Shown here: positions 43,361 through 54,920 of the stretch, one piece after another
Layout: the number at the start of each line of letters is the position of its first letter
Position numbering within the stretch: position 1 is the stretch's first letter
Assembly: GCA_009809945.1 (NCBI GenBank)
Contig: WTPW01000851.1
Span: 75,138-139,137 of the forward strand
Reading direction: 5' to 3'
Source of the DNA: Gigaspora margarita
Taxonomy: Eukaryota; Glomeromycota; Glomeromycetes; Diversisporales; Gigasporaceae
Length of the DNA: 64,000 nt
The notes under the pieces: generated by a model
The model's input: the letters and a program-made list of their open reading frames with translations, nothing else
Database searches by the model: none
What the model was told of the DNA's origin: nothing
Program-made: the position numbers and the translations under genes

Positions 43361-46357
43361 CTAAGAAATTATAAATTCGTTTTGTCTACTATCATCATGT
43401 AATTGTAATTTTTCATTTATTTCTGATGTATCAACAGCAGATCTACTATCATCATGTAATTGTTCACTTACTTTTGATGTATCAACAGATTGATTAGCAT
43501 TTATAGAATTAAAATTTTTCAATATGATGGAATTTAGATATAGGTATAATAATTGCTGTTTAATGTCATATTCTTTGAGGAAATCTGGATATTGAGATAA
43601 GTTAAATTGGATTCCTTCATGTTTTAAGAATTGTTTTTTAATTTCATCTTGATCATCAAAACTTTCTAATCTCTCGATCCATTCTTTAAATTTATCGCAA
43701 ATGTAGTTAGCGGTAGGTCGATTTTTAGGATCAGAATCCATACATTGTTTGACTAATCCAACGTAGCAAGTTGGAGTCTCAGGTGCGAATTCGGGTCGCA
43801 ATTCAGTGCAAATCCTTATCGCTAAATCATTATCAAATGGTTTTCCATCAAAAACTCTTTGTCCAGTTAATATTTCCCACATTATAATACTAAAAGAGTA
43901 TATGTCGGAAGCAATAGTATATGTTTCTTTAAATAAAATTTCTGGTGCGATATAAGGTAAGACTCCGTAAATCTCGTCTTTTGCTTGTTTCATATGTTGA
44001 ATTGAAATACCTAAATCCGCGATGTATGCGCTATGCCAATAATCTTGCAATATGTTACCGCTGTGCAAATCTCGATGAATAATTCCTTGAGAATGAATTG
44101 CCCTAAGATCAGAAGCTATGCTAAACAACAAGTTTAGTTTGTCTTTCCATTCCATTTGTGATATATATTGAAGATTCTGACGCAAAGAACCCATATGTGC
44201 GTGTTTTAATACGAGAATATAATGTCCGTTTTCGTTTCTTGATACACCATAACATTTTATAAATGAAGGATTTTTAACACCGATTTCACAATACGCTTTT
44301 AACTTTTAAAAACATTTTTTTTTAATTAAAATATGTACAAAATAAAATATATCGAAATAAAATTAAAATACCTCATTTAAATAATCGTTTTTATGAAATT
44401 CCTTAAGCGCAACAGTAAAAATTCTTAAGCCCGTTCCATCAATATCCCTAATATATCTTTTCCATCTCGCCCTATAAACAGTTGAAAAACCTCCTCTTCC
44501 AATCACACTAATATTTTCAAACTCGTAAGGAATCCAAGCTAATTGGTACTTATCATTGTCTAATAACGTTTTTATACCATCATCAATATTAAGGCCTTCA
44601 TATTCTGATCTGACGATTGTGTGAAATTTATTCTTTTCCATTTGAAACCAATAATTAGCTTTTTCCATGTCTATAGGTGTTCCAATACCATTTCGATAAC
44701 AATAACCGACTCGTGACATTCCAGAAGTAGATCCCATCTCCGCAGATTCTTTATAATACTCGAATGCCTTCTTTACGTCCTCTTCGATCCCGATTCCGTA
44801 TTGATAGCAATTTCCAACACCAACCATTCCTTCAACAAAATCCATCTCTGCAGATTTTTTAAAATATTCGAATGCCTTCTTTTCGTCCTTTTCGACTCCA
44901 GTTCCATCTCGATAGTAACATGCAACATTAAACATTCCACTACCGTTGCCCATTTCTGCGGATTTTTTAAAATATTCGAATGCTTTCTTTTCGTCCTTTA
45001 CGACCCCAATTCCTTCTTTATAACAAAATCCCATATGAAGTGCTCCATTATTGCAACCCATTTCTATAGATTTTTTATAATATTCCAATGCTTTCCCTTC
45101 GTCCTTTTTGACACCGATTCCTTCCTGATAGCAATATCCAATATTACATATTCCTTCTTTCGAACCCATCTCTGCAGATTTTGTATGATATTCAAATGCT
45201 TTCTTCCCGTCTTTTTCGACCCCTATTCCTTTTCGGTAGCAACTTCCAACTTCATTTATCCCATCAGCATCGTCCATATCTGCAGATTTTTTATAATATT
45301 CGAATGCCTTCTTTTCGTCCTTTTCGACTCCGATTCCTTCTTCATAGCAACTTCCAACTAGAAATATTCCATTAGCGTTGCCCATCTCTGCAGATTTTTT
45401 ATAATATTCGAATGCCTTCTTTACGTCCTTTTCGACTCCGATTCCTTTTTGATAGCAATTTCCAACCATACATATTCCTTCTACCGAACTCATTTCTGCC
45501 GATTTTTTATAATATTCGAATGCCTTTTTTTCGTCTTTTTCGACTCCGATTCCTTTTTCATAGCAAAATCCAACACTAAGCACTCCTTCAGCCGAACCAA
45601 TCTTTGCAGATTTTTTATAATATTCAAATGCTTTCTTTTCGTCCTTTTCGACTCCGATTCCTTCTTCATAGCAATTTCCAACATTATACATTCCTTTTAC
45701 TGAACCCATATCTGCAGATTCATTATAATACTCGAATGCCTTCTTTACGTCCTCTTCGATCCCGATTCCATATTTATAGCAATTTCCAACACTAACCATT
45801 CCTTCTGCAAAATCCATCTCTGCAGATTTTTCAAAATATTCGAATGCTTTCTTTTCGTCCTTTTCGACACCCGTTCCATCTCGATAGTAACATGCAACAT
45901 TAAATATTCCAACACGGTTATCCATTTCTGCAGATGTTTTAAAATATTCAAATGTTTTCTTTTCGTCCTTTTCGACCCCAATTCCTTCTTTATAGCAATA
46001 TCCAATATAAAGTGCTCCATTACTACAACCCATTTCTATAGATTTTTTATAATATTCCAATGCTTTACCTACGTCCTTTTCGACACCGATTCCTTCCCGA
46101 TAGCAATATCCAATATCACATATTCCTTCTTTCGAACCCATCTCTGCAGATTTTTTATAATATTCAAATGCTTTCTTCCCGTCCTTTTCAACCCCGATTC
46201 CTTTTTGGTAGCAACTTCCAACTTTATTTATCCCAGCAGTATCGTCCATATCTGCAGATTTTTTATAATATTCGAATGCCTTCTTTTCGTCCTTTTCGAC
46301 TCCAAATCCTTCTTGATAGCAACTTCCGACATTATACATTCCTCTTACTGAACCCAT
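43361..46357 (-). CDS. Sel1-repeat/TKL-type protein kinase
   Basis: Exon 1 is 44372-46357, exon 2 is 43361-44302. The 69-nt intron 44303-44371 has GTATTT...AAAAG boundaries and is in phase 0 (...NDYLNE / LKAYCEIG...). The product is 975 aa. Residues ~1-570 are about 16 Sel1-like repeats of 36 aa with signature VGxCYxxGIGVEKDEKKAFEYYKKSAEMG. The kinase follows: GRGGFSTVYRARW (glycine loop), VALKEF (ATP lysine), HRDLHSGNIL (catalytic loop), ADLGIS (metal site, DLG), APE and SDIYSFSIIMWEI. All catalytic residues are present, so it should be active on Ser/Thr or Tyr. The C-terminal tail has a duplicated VDTS-(K/E)-(V/I)-(S/N)-E...LHDDSR motif. Such Sel1-kinase fusions are a large family in these fungi. 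The start at 46357 is only the first ATG after a frameshift; the true N-terminus may lie in the upstream array. Confidence 0.85.
44303..44371 (-). other. Intron in kinase N-lobe
   Basis: GTATTT...TTTTAAAAG on the minus strand. It lies in phase 0 between the ATP-lysine strand and the C-helix region. Splicing joins the open frame that ends at 44363 to the one covering 43361-44302 and supplies the missing KCYGVSRNENGHYILVLKHA segment. Confidence 0.85.
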
Positions 46358-49040
46358 CTCTGCAGATTGTTTATAATATTCGAATGCCTTTTTTCTGTCC
46401 TTTTCAACACCGATTCCTTTTTCATAGCAACATCCAACTTGAAATATTCCATCTCTACAGATTTTTTATAATATTCGAATGCCTTCTTTACGTCCTTTTC
46501 GACTCCGATTCCTTTTTGATAGCAACTTCCAATATTAATCATTCCCTCCGCCAAACCCATTTCTGCAGATTTTCTATAATATTCGAATGCCTTTTTTTCT
46601 TCTTTTTCGACTCCGTTTCCTTTTTGATAGCAGATTCCAACACTAAGAACTCCTTTCGCCAAACCCATATTTGCAGATTTTTTATAATATTCGAATGCCT
46701 TTTTTTCGTCTTTTTCGACTCCGTTTCCTTCTTGATAGCAGATTCCAACACTAAAAACTCCTTCCGCCAAACCCATATTTGCAGATTTTTTATAATATTC
46801 AAATGCCTTCTTTTCATCCTTTTCGACACCGATTCCTTTTCTATAGCAATTTCCAACACTATTTATCCCCCCAGCGAAACCCATCTCTGCAGATTTTTTA
46901 TAAAATTCGAATGCCTTCTTTTCGTCCTTTTCGACACCGATTCCTTTTTCATAGCAATTTCCAACACTATTTATCCCCCCAGCGAAGCCCAAATCTGCGG
47001 ATTTTTTATAATATTCGAATGCCTTCTTTTCGTCCTTTTCGACTTCGATTCCTTCTTCATAGCAACTTCCAATATTATTTATCCCCCCTGCGATACCATC
47101 TCTGCAGATTTTTTATAATATTCAAATGCCTTCTTTTCGTCCTTTTCGACTCCGATTCCTTTTTGATAGCAATATCCTAAATTACATATTCCTTCTGTTG
47201 AGCCTGTCTCTACAGATTTTTTATAATATTCGAATGCCTTCTTTTCATCCTTTTCGACTCCCTTTCCATCTCGATAGCAACATGCAACATTAAATATTCC
47301 TCCTGCCAAACCCATCTCTGCAGATTTTTAAAATATTCGAATGCCTTCTTTTCGTCCTTTACGATTCCGTTTCCTTCTTGATAGGAACATCCAACTTGAA
47401 ATATTCCAATAACATTGCCCATCTCTGCGGCTTTTTTATCATATTTGAATGCCTTCTTTCCGTCCTTTTCAATTCCGATTCCTTCTCGATAGCAACATCC
47501 AACCATACATATTCCTTCTACCGAACCCATCTCTGCAGATTTTTTATAATATTCGAATGCCTTTCTTTCATCCTTTTCGACTCCGATTCCTTTGCAATAG
47601 CAATTTCCAAGATTAAATATTCCATTAGCATTAACCATTTCTACAGATTTTTTGTAATATGTTTTATAAGATTCTAATGACTTCTTTCCATCATTTTCAA
47701 CTCCGATTCCTTCTTGATAAAAACTTCCAACATTATATATTCCTTCTGTAAGATCCATCTTTGCAGATTTTTTATAATATTCGAGTGCCTTCTTTTCATC
47801 CTTTTCGACTCCGATTCCGTCTCTGTAGCAATTTCCAGTGCTAATTGTTCCCTCCGCAAAACCCATCTTCGCAGTTTCTTCGTAATAACCGAATGCCTTC
47901 TTTTCGTCCTTTTCGACTCCGATTCCTTTTTGATAGCAACTTCCAACATTATATATCCCTTCTACTGAACCCATGTCTGCAGATTTTTTATAATATTCGA
48001 ATGCCTTTTTTCCGTCCTTTTCGACTCCGGTTCCTTCTTGATAGCAGTATCCAACATTAAATATTCCTCCTACAAAACCCATCTCTGCAGATTTTTTATA
48101 ATACTCGAATCCCTTCTTTCCGTCCTTTTTGACTCCGACTCCTTCTTTATAACAGTATCCAACATTATTCATTCCTATCGCCAAACCCATCTCTGCAGAT
48201 TTTTTATAATATTCGAATGCCTTCTTTCCGTCCTTTTTGACTCCGATTCCTTCTTGATAGCAGTTTCCAACATTAAATATTCCTCCTGCCAAACCCATCT
48301 CTGCAGATTTTTTATAATATTCGAATGCCTTTTTTTCGTCCTTTTCGACTCCATTTCCTATTTTATAGCAATTTCCAACATGAATTATTCCTTCTTCCAA
48401 ACCCATCTCTGCAGATTTTTTATAATATTCGAATGCCTTCTTTTCGTCCTTTTTGACACCGATTCCTTGCTGATAGTAATATCCAACATTATATATTCCG
48501 GTTATATGACCCATCCCTGCAGACCTTTTATAATATTCGAATGCCTTCTTTACATCCATTTCGATTCCGATTCCACTCCGATAACAAACACCGACCTCGA
48601 ACGTTCCGTTTACAGATCCCATCTCTTTATAATATTCGAATGCCTTCTTTACATCCGTTTCGATTCCAATTCCACTCCGATAACAAACACCGACCTCGAA
48701 CGTTCCGTTTACAGAACCAATCTCTGAAGACCTTTTATAATATTCGAATGCCTTCTTTACATCCTTTTCGATTCCGATTCCACTCTGATAACAAACGCCA
48801 ACCATGTATGCTCCTTCGTCTAAACCCATTTCAGAAGACTTTTGATAATGGATGTATGCCTTACGAAAATCTTTCTCTACCCCACTTCCACGATGATAAC
48901 AGCGACCAACATTAAACATTCCAATGGCATGACCCATACCAGCCGCTTTTACAAATTGAATAAATGCTTTATATTTGTCTTTTTTAACTCCATTTCCATC
49001 GTGATAACGGTAGCCTAATATAAGTTCTTTTTCAGAATTT
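44640..49040 (-). repeat. 108-nt Sel1 tandem array, about 40 units
   Basis: The DNA period is 108 nt (36 codons) and adjacent units share long identical blocks such as TTTTTTATAATATTCGAATG on the plus strand. Because stops are rare in the antisense frames of this unit, long plus-strand ORFs (up to 352 aa at 46060-47118) appear; these are not genes. Confidence 0.9.
46358..47320 (-). pseudogene. Sel1-repeat segments between frameshifts
   Basis: Two open stretches (46345-46992 extended upstream to ~47095, and 47079-47315) encode about nine more Sel1 units, e.g. KGIGVEKDEKKAFEYYKKSA. They are in frames different from their neighbours. The breaks are: ~46450, where about 13 nt of a unit are missing; 47092-47100, one base missing in a CCC run; 47325-47329, T5 where other units have T6. 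Each is a net loss of one base modulo three. They may be true disablements, or errors from assembling or sequencing near-identical repeats. I cannot tell which. Confidence 0.75.
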
Positions 49041-49045
49041 TTCAT
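47210..49045 (-). CDS. Sel1-repeat protein, 5' part of the array
   Basis: 611-aa open frame from ATG 49045 (MKNSEKELILGYRYHDGNGV). It carries about 15-16 Sel1-like repeats of 36 aa, signature VGNCYQEGIGVEKDGKKAFEYYKKSAEMG. No signal peptide or membrane segment; the repeats should form an alpha-solenoid for protein binding. The last ~45 residues (NLQRWVWQEEY...) are off-frame after the T-run deletion at 47325-47329, so the natural frame continues into the next segment and toward the kinase. One unit at about 48615-48640 is shortened by several residues (YKEMGSVNGTF). Units at the 5' end are the most diverged, the central ones nearly identical. It is either the N-terminal half of the kinase at 43361-46357 or a separate Sel1-only gene. 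Confidence 0.7.
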   Translation of the reverse strand: MKNSEKELILGYRYHDGNGVKKDKYKAFIQFVKAAGMGHAIGMFNVGRCYHRGSGVEKDFRKAYIHYQKSSEMGLDEGAYMVGVCYQSGIGIEKDVKKAFEYYKRSSEIGSVNGTFEVGVCYRSGIGIETDVKKAFEYYKEMGSVNGTFEVGVCYRSGIGIEMDVKKAFEYYKRSAGMGHITGIYNVGYYYQQGIGVKKDEKKAFEYYKKSAEMGLEEGIIHVGNCYKIGNGVEKDEKKAFEYYKKSAEMGLAGGIFNVGNCYQEGIGVKKDGKKAFEYYKKSAEMGLAIGMNNVGYCYKEGVGVKKDGKKGFEYYKKSAEMGFVGGIFNVGYCYQEGTGVEKDGKKAFEYYKKSADMGSVEGIYNVGSCYQKGIGVEKDEKKAFGYYEETAKMGFAEGTISTGNCYRDGIGVEKDEKKALEYYKKSAKMDLTEGIYNVGSFYQEGIGVENDGKKSLESYKTYYKKSVEMVNANGIFNLGNCYCKGIGVEKDERKAFEYYKKSAEMGSVEGICMVGCCYREGIGIEKDGKKAFKYDKKAAEMGNVIGIFQVGCSYQEGNGIVKDEKKAFEYFKNLQRWVWQEEYLMLHVAIEMERESKRMKRRHSNIIKNL

Positions 49046-49880
49046 AGAGCTGACTTGGAGTCCTTTTTAAATTTTATTTTTGATTAAAAATAAATCGTTT
49101 ATTTTATATAACGATAAATCTATATTCATAGCTTATTAATCTTATATACTTTTTTTACGTAATCTTTTCGAGAACGCTAATAGACGATCAATTATGCGAA
49201 TAACCCGAATGAGTAAGGTGGTGTTTCGTGTAATCCTATTATCCGGATTCAAACGGATCGAATCGCTACGTTTTAGGGTAGGTGGCACGTCATATATCAT
49301 GCCAATGGCTCGATGTTATCTAAAAACTTTGAAATCTCCCGATGCACTTGATAGTATTTTATTTCTTTGACTATTGTAACGGTTGAATTGGGAGAGCGAT
49401 AAAACAATATGGACAATAGTGCCAATTTAAACTCAAACCGATTACGGGTAGAAGTGAATAAGGCAATGGTAAAAGGAGAGTGTTATAATGATAGAAGGTT
49501 AATAGAACGAAACGATACTGGCGATACGGGATGATGAGGTAGTACTGATAATGATTGGTATCAATGTGGATGATAAATATATAATTAAAAGTATCGGTGA
49601 TTTGGGGATGATTAGGTGGGATCGGGGTAATTTCGGCACGGGAGAGTTATACGAAGCTCAAAGGTAACTGGAGTCACATGAGCAATTTTAAAGAATTAAC
49701 AAAACTCGTCACGCAGAATTCGAGTTATAATAAGCCAATACGAAGTTACAAGTCAATTCAGTCCGTCGAATTGAGTCTCGCAAGGTTTATTAAGGTTAAA
49801 GTCGAATTCAAAAGATAAGGGTTTTACTTCTATTATTGTCTTGCATTTTTAATTGAACGTGGAACTTCCCTTTATCTTCA
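49046..49880. other. Upstream region of Sel1 gene
   Basis: No second gene seen. Less A/T-rich than the average for the window (49190-49800). Regulatory sites could lie here but none is specific. Confidence 0.4.
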
Positions 49881-49904
49881 TTAAAATTCAAAGGTCTTAT
49901 ATAC

Positions 49905-50075
49905 ATGTTTTTTAGTCAGAGCGTTTACGCTCTTTTTTGAGCGTTTACGCTTTAATTTGTGCGTGTACGTTCTTTTCTGATACGCTCTAATTTGAACGTA
50001 TACGCGGTATTTACAAGCCTGTGTAATCGCGTATACGCGATATTTTGGGTGTATACGCTCTTGCATGGGTTAAGC
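49905..50075. repeat. GCGTWTACGC palindrome cluster
   Basis: At least eight copies of GCGTATACGC/GAGCGTTTACGCTC-type decamers lie in 170 bp, each self-complementary. The 61-aa minus frame across it reads RVYA/KRxYT repeats and is a by-product. Confidence 0.8.
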
Positions 50076-50615
50076 CACCAAGCCACCATTACGTTATTTG
50101 TATACATGATTTAAAAATATTTACAACATAAAAACTAAAATAAAAAAAAAATAATTCGTTACACTATCCATATTACAAAATTTCTATTAATAGAATATTT
50201 AATTTACTCATCCTACTACCTATGAATGAACGAACAAAGTGAATTACCATCTCGATTAATAAATCTTAAGGTGGCAGATCATCAAAAAAATTTAGAATCA
50301 GTATTTCGTACATTTTTGAAAGTTAACAAGTAGTTCTTCGATTAACCACACTAACCCTCAATTGGTGAAATAATTAGAGCAATATCGCTAATTACATTTA
50401 GGGAACTGCTTGAGAACACTTAGGTTTAAAGATTATTAATCTACACATTTAAAATCAAAATTCTGTTCATAGATGGTTTATTTTATTAGTTTATATAATC
50501 TGGGTTTTATTACTTTTCAGAATAATAATGTTAATATTGTTAGAGATGCAACCAAGAATAATGGTCATCACATTATAGAGTTTTAACTGGAACTTAAAGC
50601 AATCGGCAAATAATT
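50076..50615. other. Spacer with single MITE end
   Basis: CTGCTTGAGAACACTTAGG at 50402 matches an end of the element at 42021-42720, with no partner identified. Confidence 0.4.
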
Positions 50616-50947
50616 TTGATCAGTATTTTCTATAATTGTTTAGAGCGTAATGATCTCAATTTCTATAACAGTAAAGTAATACCAAAGATTTCTGTCGAAA
50701 AATTACGCAACATGACAACTTTTATATTGACTTGGGTAATGTTGGTAAAAGTTAGCAAATTTTATGATAGCGAGCAATTGGCCGAGTTGACAAGAATGGC
50801 AATGACATAAGATCAACTGGAAGTTAATGTAGGAAAAGACAATGGTTTCTGCCTGCCGAAGCAAACCGATTGGGATGAAGAATTGATAGTATCAGGTGTT
50901 CCTTATCTACAGTTCGGAAAATTTTTGGGTCAAGTTTTGGCTGAGTT
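50616..50947 (+). pseudogene. Fragment of unknown coding sequence
   Basis: One frame reads ISVEKLRNMTTFILTWVMLV, KFYDSEQLAELTRMAMT, a TAA, then in the same frame DQLEVNVGKDNGFCLPKQTD and GVPYLQFGKFLGQVLAELF. It is well-mixed amino-acid text across the stop. Domain not recognised. It could be an exon pair with a missed intron, or a remnant. Confidence 0.35.
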
Positions 50948-51197
50948 GTTTCGTTGTACCAGGATTTTTTTTATACTTATTGTATTCTGTAATTGTTTCC
51001 CCTTCTGCTTGATTCTTTACGTTAGGCATATAATTGCATTTGATCTTCCCACGCCATTTGATCTTCACATGTACCAGCATACCGCGTGATACTATTACGT
51101 TAGTTTCTCTTTGTGATCACATTATCTCCCCCATCACACTTTTTAACTAGCACATGATTATATGACGACTGCGCCTCCAATTTTAACAAACTACGTA

Positions 51198-51320
51198 CCA
51201 TATTTTCGCGTAATAACGCTCATGAGCGTTATTTCGAAAATATGATCCCTAAAAATAGCATATATGATCTCAAAATAACGCGCATGCGCCCCGAAATAAC
51301 GCGCACCCATATAAGGTAAT
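51198..51320. repeat. Partial copy of TTTTCGCG MITE
   Basis: It starts CCATATTTTCGCGTAATAAC after TA, like 36358-36614. Positions 51202-51242 form a near-perfect ~40-bp palindrome around CTCATGAG. The opposite terminus is not visible. Confidence 0.6.
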
Positions 51321-51943
51321 TATATAAAATGCCTAGATGATTTTTGATTTAGACTATAAAATTCGTAATTACTGTAAAAAAAACTATACATTAAAAAATA
51401 AATAACTGGTTATAGGTAGAAAAGAATTATTTTAACATTTTTTAATTAAATGAATAATTTATCTTTCAATTTTATTTCTTGATTTAACGAAAAAATGCAT
51501 TCAACAACTTAAGATCTTTATTTTATTTTTTTAGTGGAATTTACATATTGGGACCCAAATTTGAAAATAATTATGAGTGAAGGCCCAACTTAAAAATATT
51601 TATTTATAAAGGCCTAATTTTTTGTAAATATTAAAAATACGGCCCAAGTAATTTTGCGTCGTACAAATCAGTGATCACGGCTTAAGCATAATCTTCTGGC
51701 ACATAAAAAGTTTGTCGTTACTACATATTAACAAATGTAGATTAATAATCATATATTCAACATATGAGCATAAAATACAAGGCACTTATCTATTACATAG
51801 TAAATTTCTTTCATCTCGATTTTCTAACTTCTTTTGTCTCGATTTTCTAACAATTTGCTTATAAAATCATCTTCATCTTCGATTGTAAATATTATTGTTA
51901 TGTTAAACACATTACAAATTGGGATAACATTTACTAAAATAGG
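51321..51943. other. AT-rich spacer
   Basis: No supported gene. Confidence 0.45.
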
Positions 51944-52051
51944 ATGAATCCACTTACTAAAAAAACAAAATACAGTACTTGTGGAAGGTGTGGTGAAAAA
52001 GGCCATAATATACGATCTTGTAATCAAAGACACAGGCAGAAAGAAAATTAA
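51944..52051 (+). CDS. Zinc-knuckle (CCHC) mini-ORF, 35 aa
   Basis: MNPLTKKTKYSTCGRCGEKG continues with HNIRSCNQRHRQKEN. CGRCGEKGHNIRSC is an exact C-x2-C-x4-H-x4-C zinc knuckle set in basic residues. Knuckles of this form close the C-terminus of Mutator/FAR1-type transposases and also occur in retroelement Gag proteins. Here it stands alone as a remnant or a last exon; no upstream transposase text was found. Too short to be called a gene with confidence. Confidence 0.4.
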   Translation: MNPLTKKTKYSTCGRCGEKGHNIRSCNQRHRQKEN

Positions 52052-52958
52052 TTCATAATGCTTAATGGAAAATTGTATTTATATAAACACTGCCTTTATA
52101 TTATATGTCTAAAAATTACAATGAAATGTTCCGCTAATTCAATGTAACTACTGTATCTTTTTTTAAAATAAATTTGTATAATTATTATTTTCTTTATATA
52201 TTTTCTTTAAAAAGAAAAATAAAAATAAAGAACATTAAATAAATAACATAAATGCTTATTATGAATAAAAATTAATAACCATATATGTATTATTTCTTTA
52301 ACCACAATTTCCATAATTACATTAAGGCATGTATTTTAATATTTTCAAATTAGACCTTTATAAATAAATATTTTTAATAGGTATATATAGGTCAAAAATA
52401 CTAAATTTAGTATATACAAAAAAATTATTTTGAGCTAATGATTTAATTAATTTTATTTAAATTTTGTCAAAACATAGTTAAATATTAGAATAATATTTAT
52501 ATGAAATTTTATTAATATTTACTAATAAAAATTTTATACAAATTACTTTTAAATACTTTGTATTTTAATAAAATTTGATATACTTAATTTAGTATAGTAC
52601 TAAAAAAATTATATTATACAAAATTTATAATAAATTTATAAAAATACAACAATTCTAAACTGTTTTAGATCTATATGTAATTTTAAAATAATTATTTTAT
52701 AAATTAATTTATTTGTAGCTAAGAGTTACATGTAGCTATACTATTAAACTAATTTTTTAGCCAGGTGCTATATATAGCCATACTATTAAAATAATTTGTT
52801 AGAGTTAGAGTTAAAATTAGAATTAGAGTTGAAACTAGAATTTAAGTTATAGTAAAATCACAAGAAGAGCATTTTTGCTTAGTAACATCACAAAATATTT
52901 TAAGTAGCTATATATTGATTTATAACACATTATTGTTTTATATTGATTAAAATTAAAT
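52052..52958. other. AT-rich non-coding stretch
   Basis: TAGCTATACTATTAAA repeats near 52730-52800; no gene. Confidence 0.5.
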
Positions 52959-52966
52959 GTTATACA

Positions 52967-53255
52967 TAGTGATGTGAGTTGGTAGCTACCGGTAGGAATC
53001 TACCACTGGTATCTACTGGTAGATAACGGTAGATACTGTTAGGTAAATTATATGCTGGGTAGATACCAATAAAATAATTGAATTAAATTTTAAAATTATA
53101 TGATGCATTATAAATATCGAAAGTATATGATTTGTCAAATAAATTTTATTTATCATGTGACTAGTAGATCTACCGGTAGTGGTAGCTACCGGTAGCTATC
53201 ACCTACCGGTAGATACCGGTAGGAACATGCTAAATTGGTAGAATTCACATCACTA
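52967..53255. mobile_element. hAT MITE with CTACCGGTAG repeats, 8-bp TSD
   Basis: The ends TAGTGATGTGAGTTGGTAG and (complement) TAGTGATGTGAATTCTACC are flanked by exact gttataca (52959-52966, 53256-53263). 289 bp. Both halves carry several copies of the palindrome CTACCGGTAG and near forms. Confidence 0.88.
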
Positions 53256-53369
53256 GTTATACATCAATTAACTTGTTATAAATTGATATATATCTATAAT
53301 CAATAAATATCGTAATTAAAATATAAATCATTATACATCTGCTAACCAATTATTATCATATTCATTAGT

Positions 53370-54660
53370 AGTTTCAAAATGTTTCAAAATATTTTAAATA
53401 TTTTAAAATATTTTTAGAACTGGGAAACCAAGCTGGATCAGTAGATCTGTAACCTGGGTTATACCAAGCAAGCATTGGACTATATTTTCAAAATGTTTTA
53501 AAATTTTGTATAATGTATTGAAATTAATCTAAAATTTTGTATTACACAATCAAATTAGATTTTTTGTTTATAAATTAGTTCGTCTATATTGTATTTTTTT
53601 TTGGTTTGTTTTGTTTTTTTATTTTTAGTTTGTTTTTTTTTGTTTTGTTTTGTTTTTTGTTTTCATTTTGTTTTTTTTTTATTTATTTTTTAATTTTTTT
53701 ATTTTATTTGGCACTTTACAAAACACCAGCTCTTTGCAAGAAAACCAACAACTTTTCAGTACTTTGCAAGTACACCAATATAACTTCACAAGCTAACTCA
53801 AACTTCTAACACTTTGCAAGAACCCTTCTAAACCTTCAAGAACACTTCTTTAGAGAAATAATTTAGTTAGATACAAATTTTCACAAGTTTTTGCTTACTT
53901 ATTTTCTTGTTTAATACTTTTTGTTTTTGTTTTTTTGTTTTTTTTTTAAAATTTTTTTTATTAATTTATTTTATTCTGGTACTTTGCAAGAACACACTTC
54001 TTTAGAGAAATAATTTAGTTAGGCACAAGTTTTCGCAAGTTTTAACAAGTTTACCTAGAACTTTACAAAATACAACTAGGTTTTGACAATTTCTGAATTT
54101 CAGAGAAATAGAGATTTGGAACTTTATTATTTTTTATTAAGTTTGCTTACATATTTTGTTTTCTAGTTATTTTTTTTTTACTTAAATTTTTACTTTTATT
54201 TTATTTTATTTATTTTTAACTTTCTTTGGAACTTTGCAAGAAACAATCTGCCTTTCTGGCACTTTACAAGAACACTAACTCTAACTTCTCTGTCACTTTG
54301 CAAAAACATACTAAATTCTCTGACAATTTGCAAAAACTCTAATACTTCAGAGAAATAGTTTTTTTTTTTACTTCTTTACTATTTTTAAAAAGTAGTGAAT
54401 ATGAGCAAAGAGAAATAATAGCTAACTGCAGGATGAAAAAAATAAGTATGTAGAGCTAGTATTATGCGATGAAGTGCAAAAGTAGTTTAAAATATTACTA
54501 TTTTTTCATTTTTGTTTTTTTTTATTATTTTTTTACCCTTTACTATTTTTAGAAAGTAGTGAATATAAGTGAATATAATAGTTAAAACAAAGAAGAAAAA
54601 TAATAGTTAATTGCAGGATAAGAAAAATAAGTATGTAAAGCTAGTATTATGTGATAAAGT
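53370..54660 (+). repeat. Dispersed T-rich repeat R4, copy 2
   Basis: Direct-orientation partner of 30300-31740, with the same order of blocks: AAACCAAGCTGGATCAGTAG, T tracts at 53590-53710, then ACTTTGCAAGAACAC-type repeats to ~54310. The end GAAAAATAAGTATGTARAGC is duplicated locally (54435 and 54615). Confidence 0.75.
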
Positions 54661-54920
54661 ATGAAAGTAGTTTAAAATATTACTATTTTTCATTTTTATT
54701 TTTTTTCAGATTTAGTTTTTTTTGGTTTTATTTTTTTATTTTTTTATTTATTTTTTTTTTTCAAGGTGCTCACTTTGGGAGTAAGAGTTTTATTCAAGAT
54801 ATTTTAAGCTTACGGGTTTCCAACATGGAGGTTACCCAACATAGTACATTGACAAGAGTACAACTAGCCACACCTGCAACTTTTGGTTGCCTATTTAAGT
54901 AGCCACCCAAAGGTTCTACC

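Noticed and set aside
46060..47118. 352-aa plus-strand ORF and other long plus-strand ORFs across 44801-48915
   Set aside because: They are antisense to the Sel1 array; the 108-nt unit simply lacks stops in those frames. The protein text is a low-quality repeat (FFIIFECLLFVLFDSDSF) with no known family, and the minus frame has clear Sel1 and kinase motifs.
50616..51089. Functional small gene
   Set aside because: The text is coding-like but has a stop in the middle and no recognised domain or flanking signals; kept only as a remnant.
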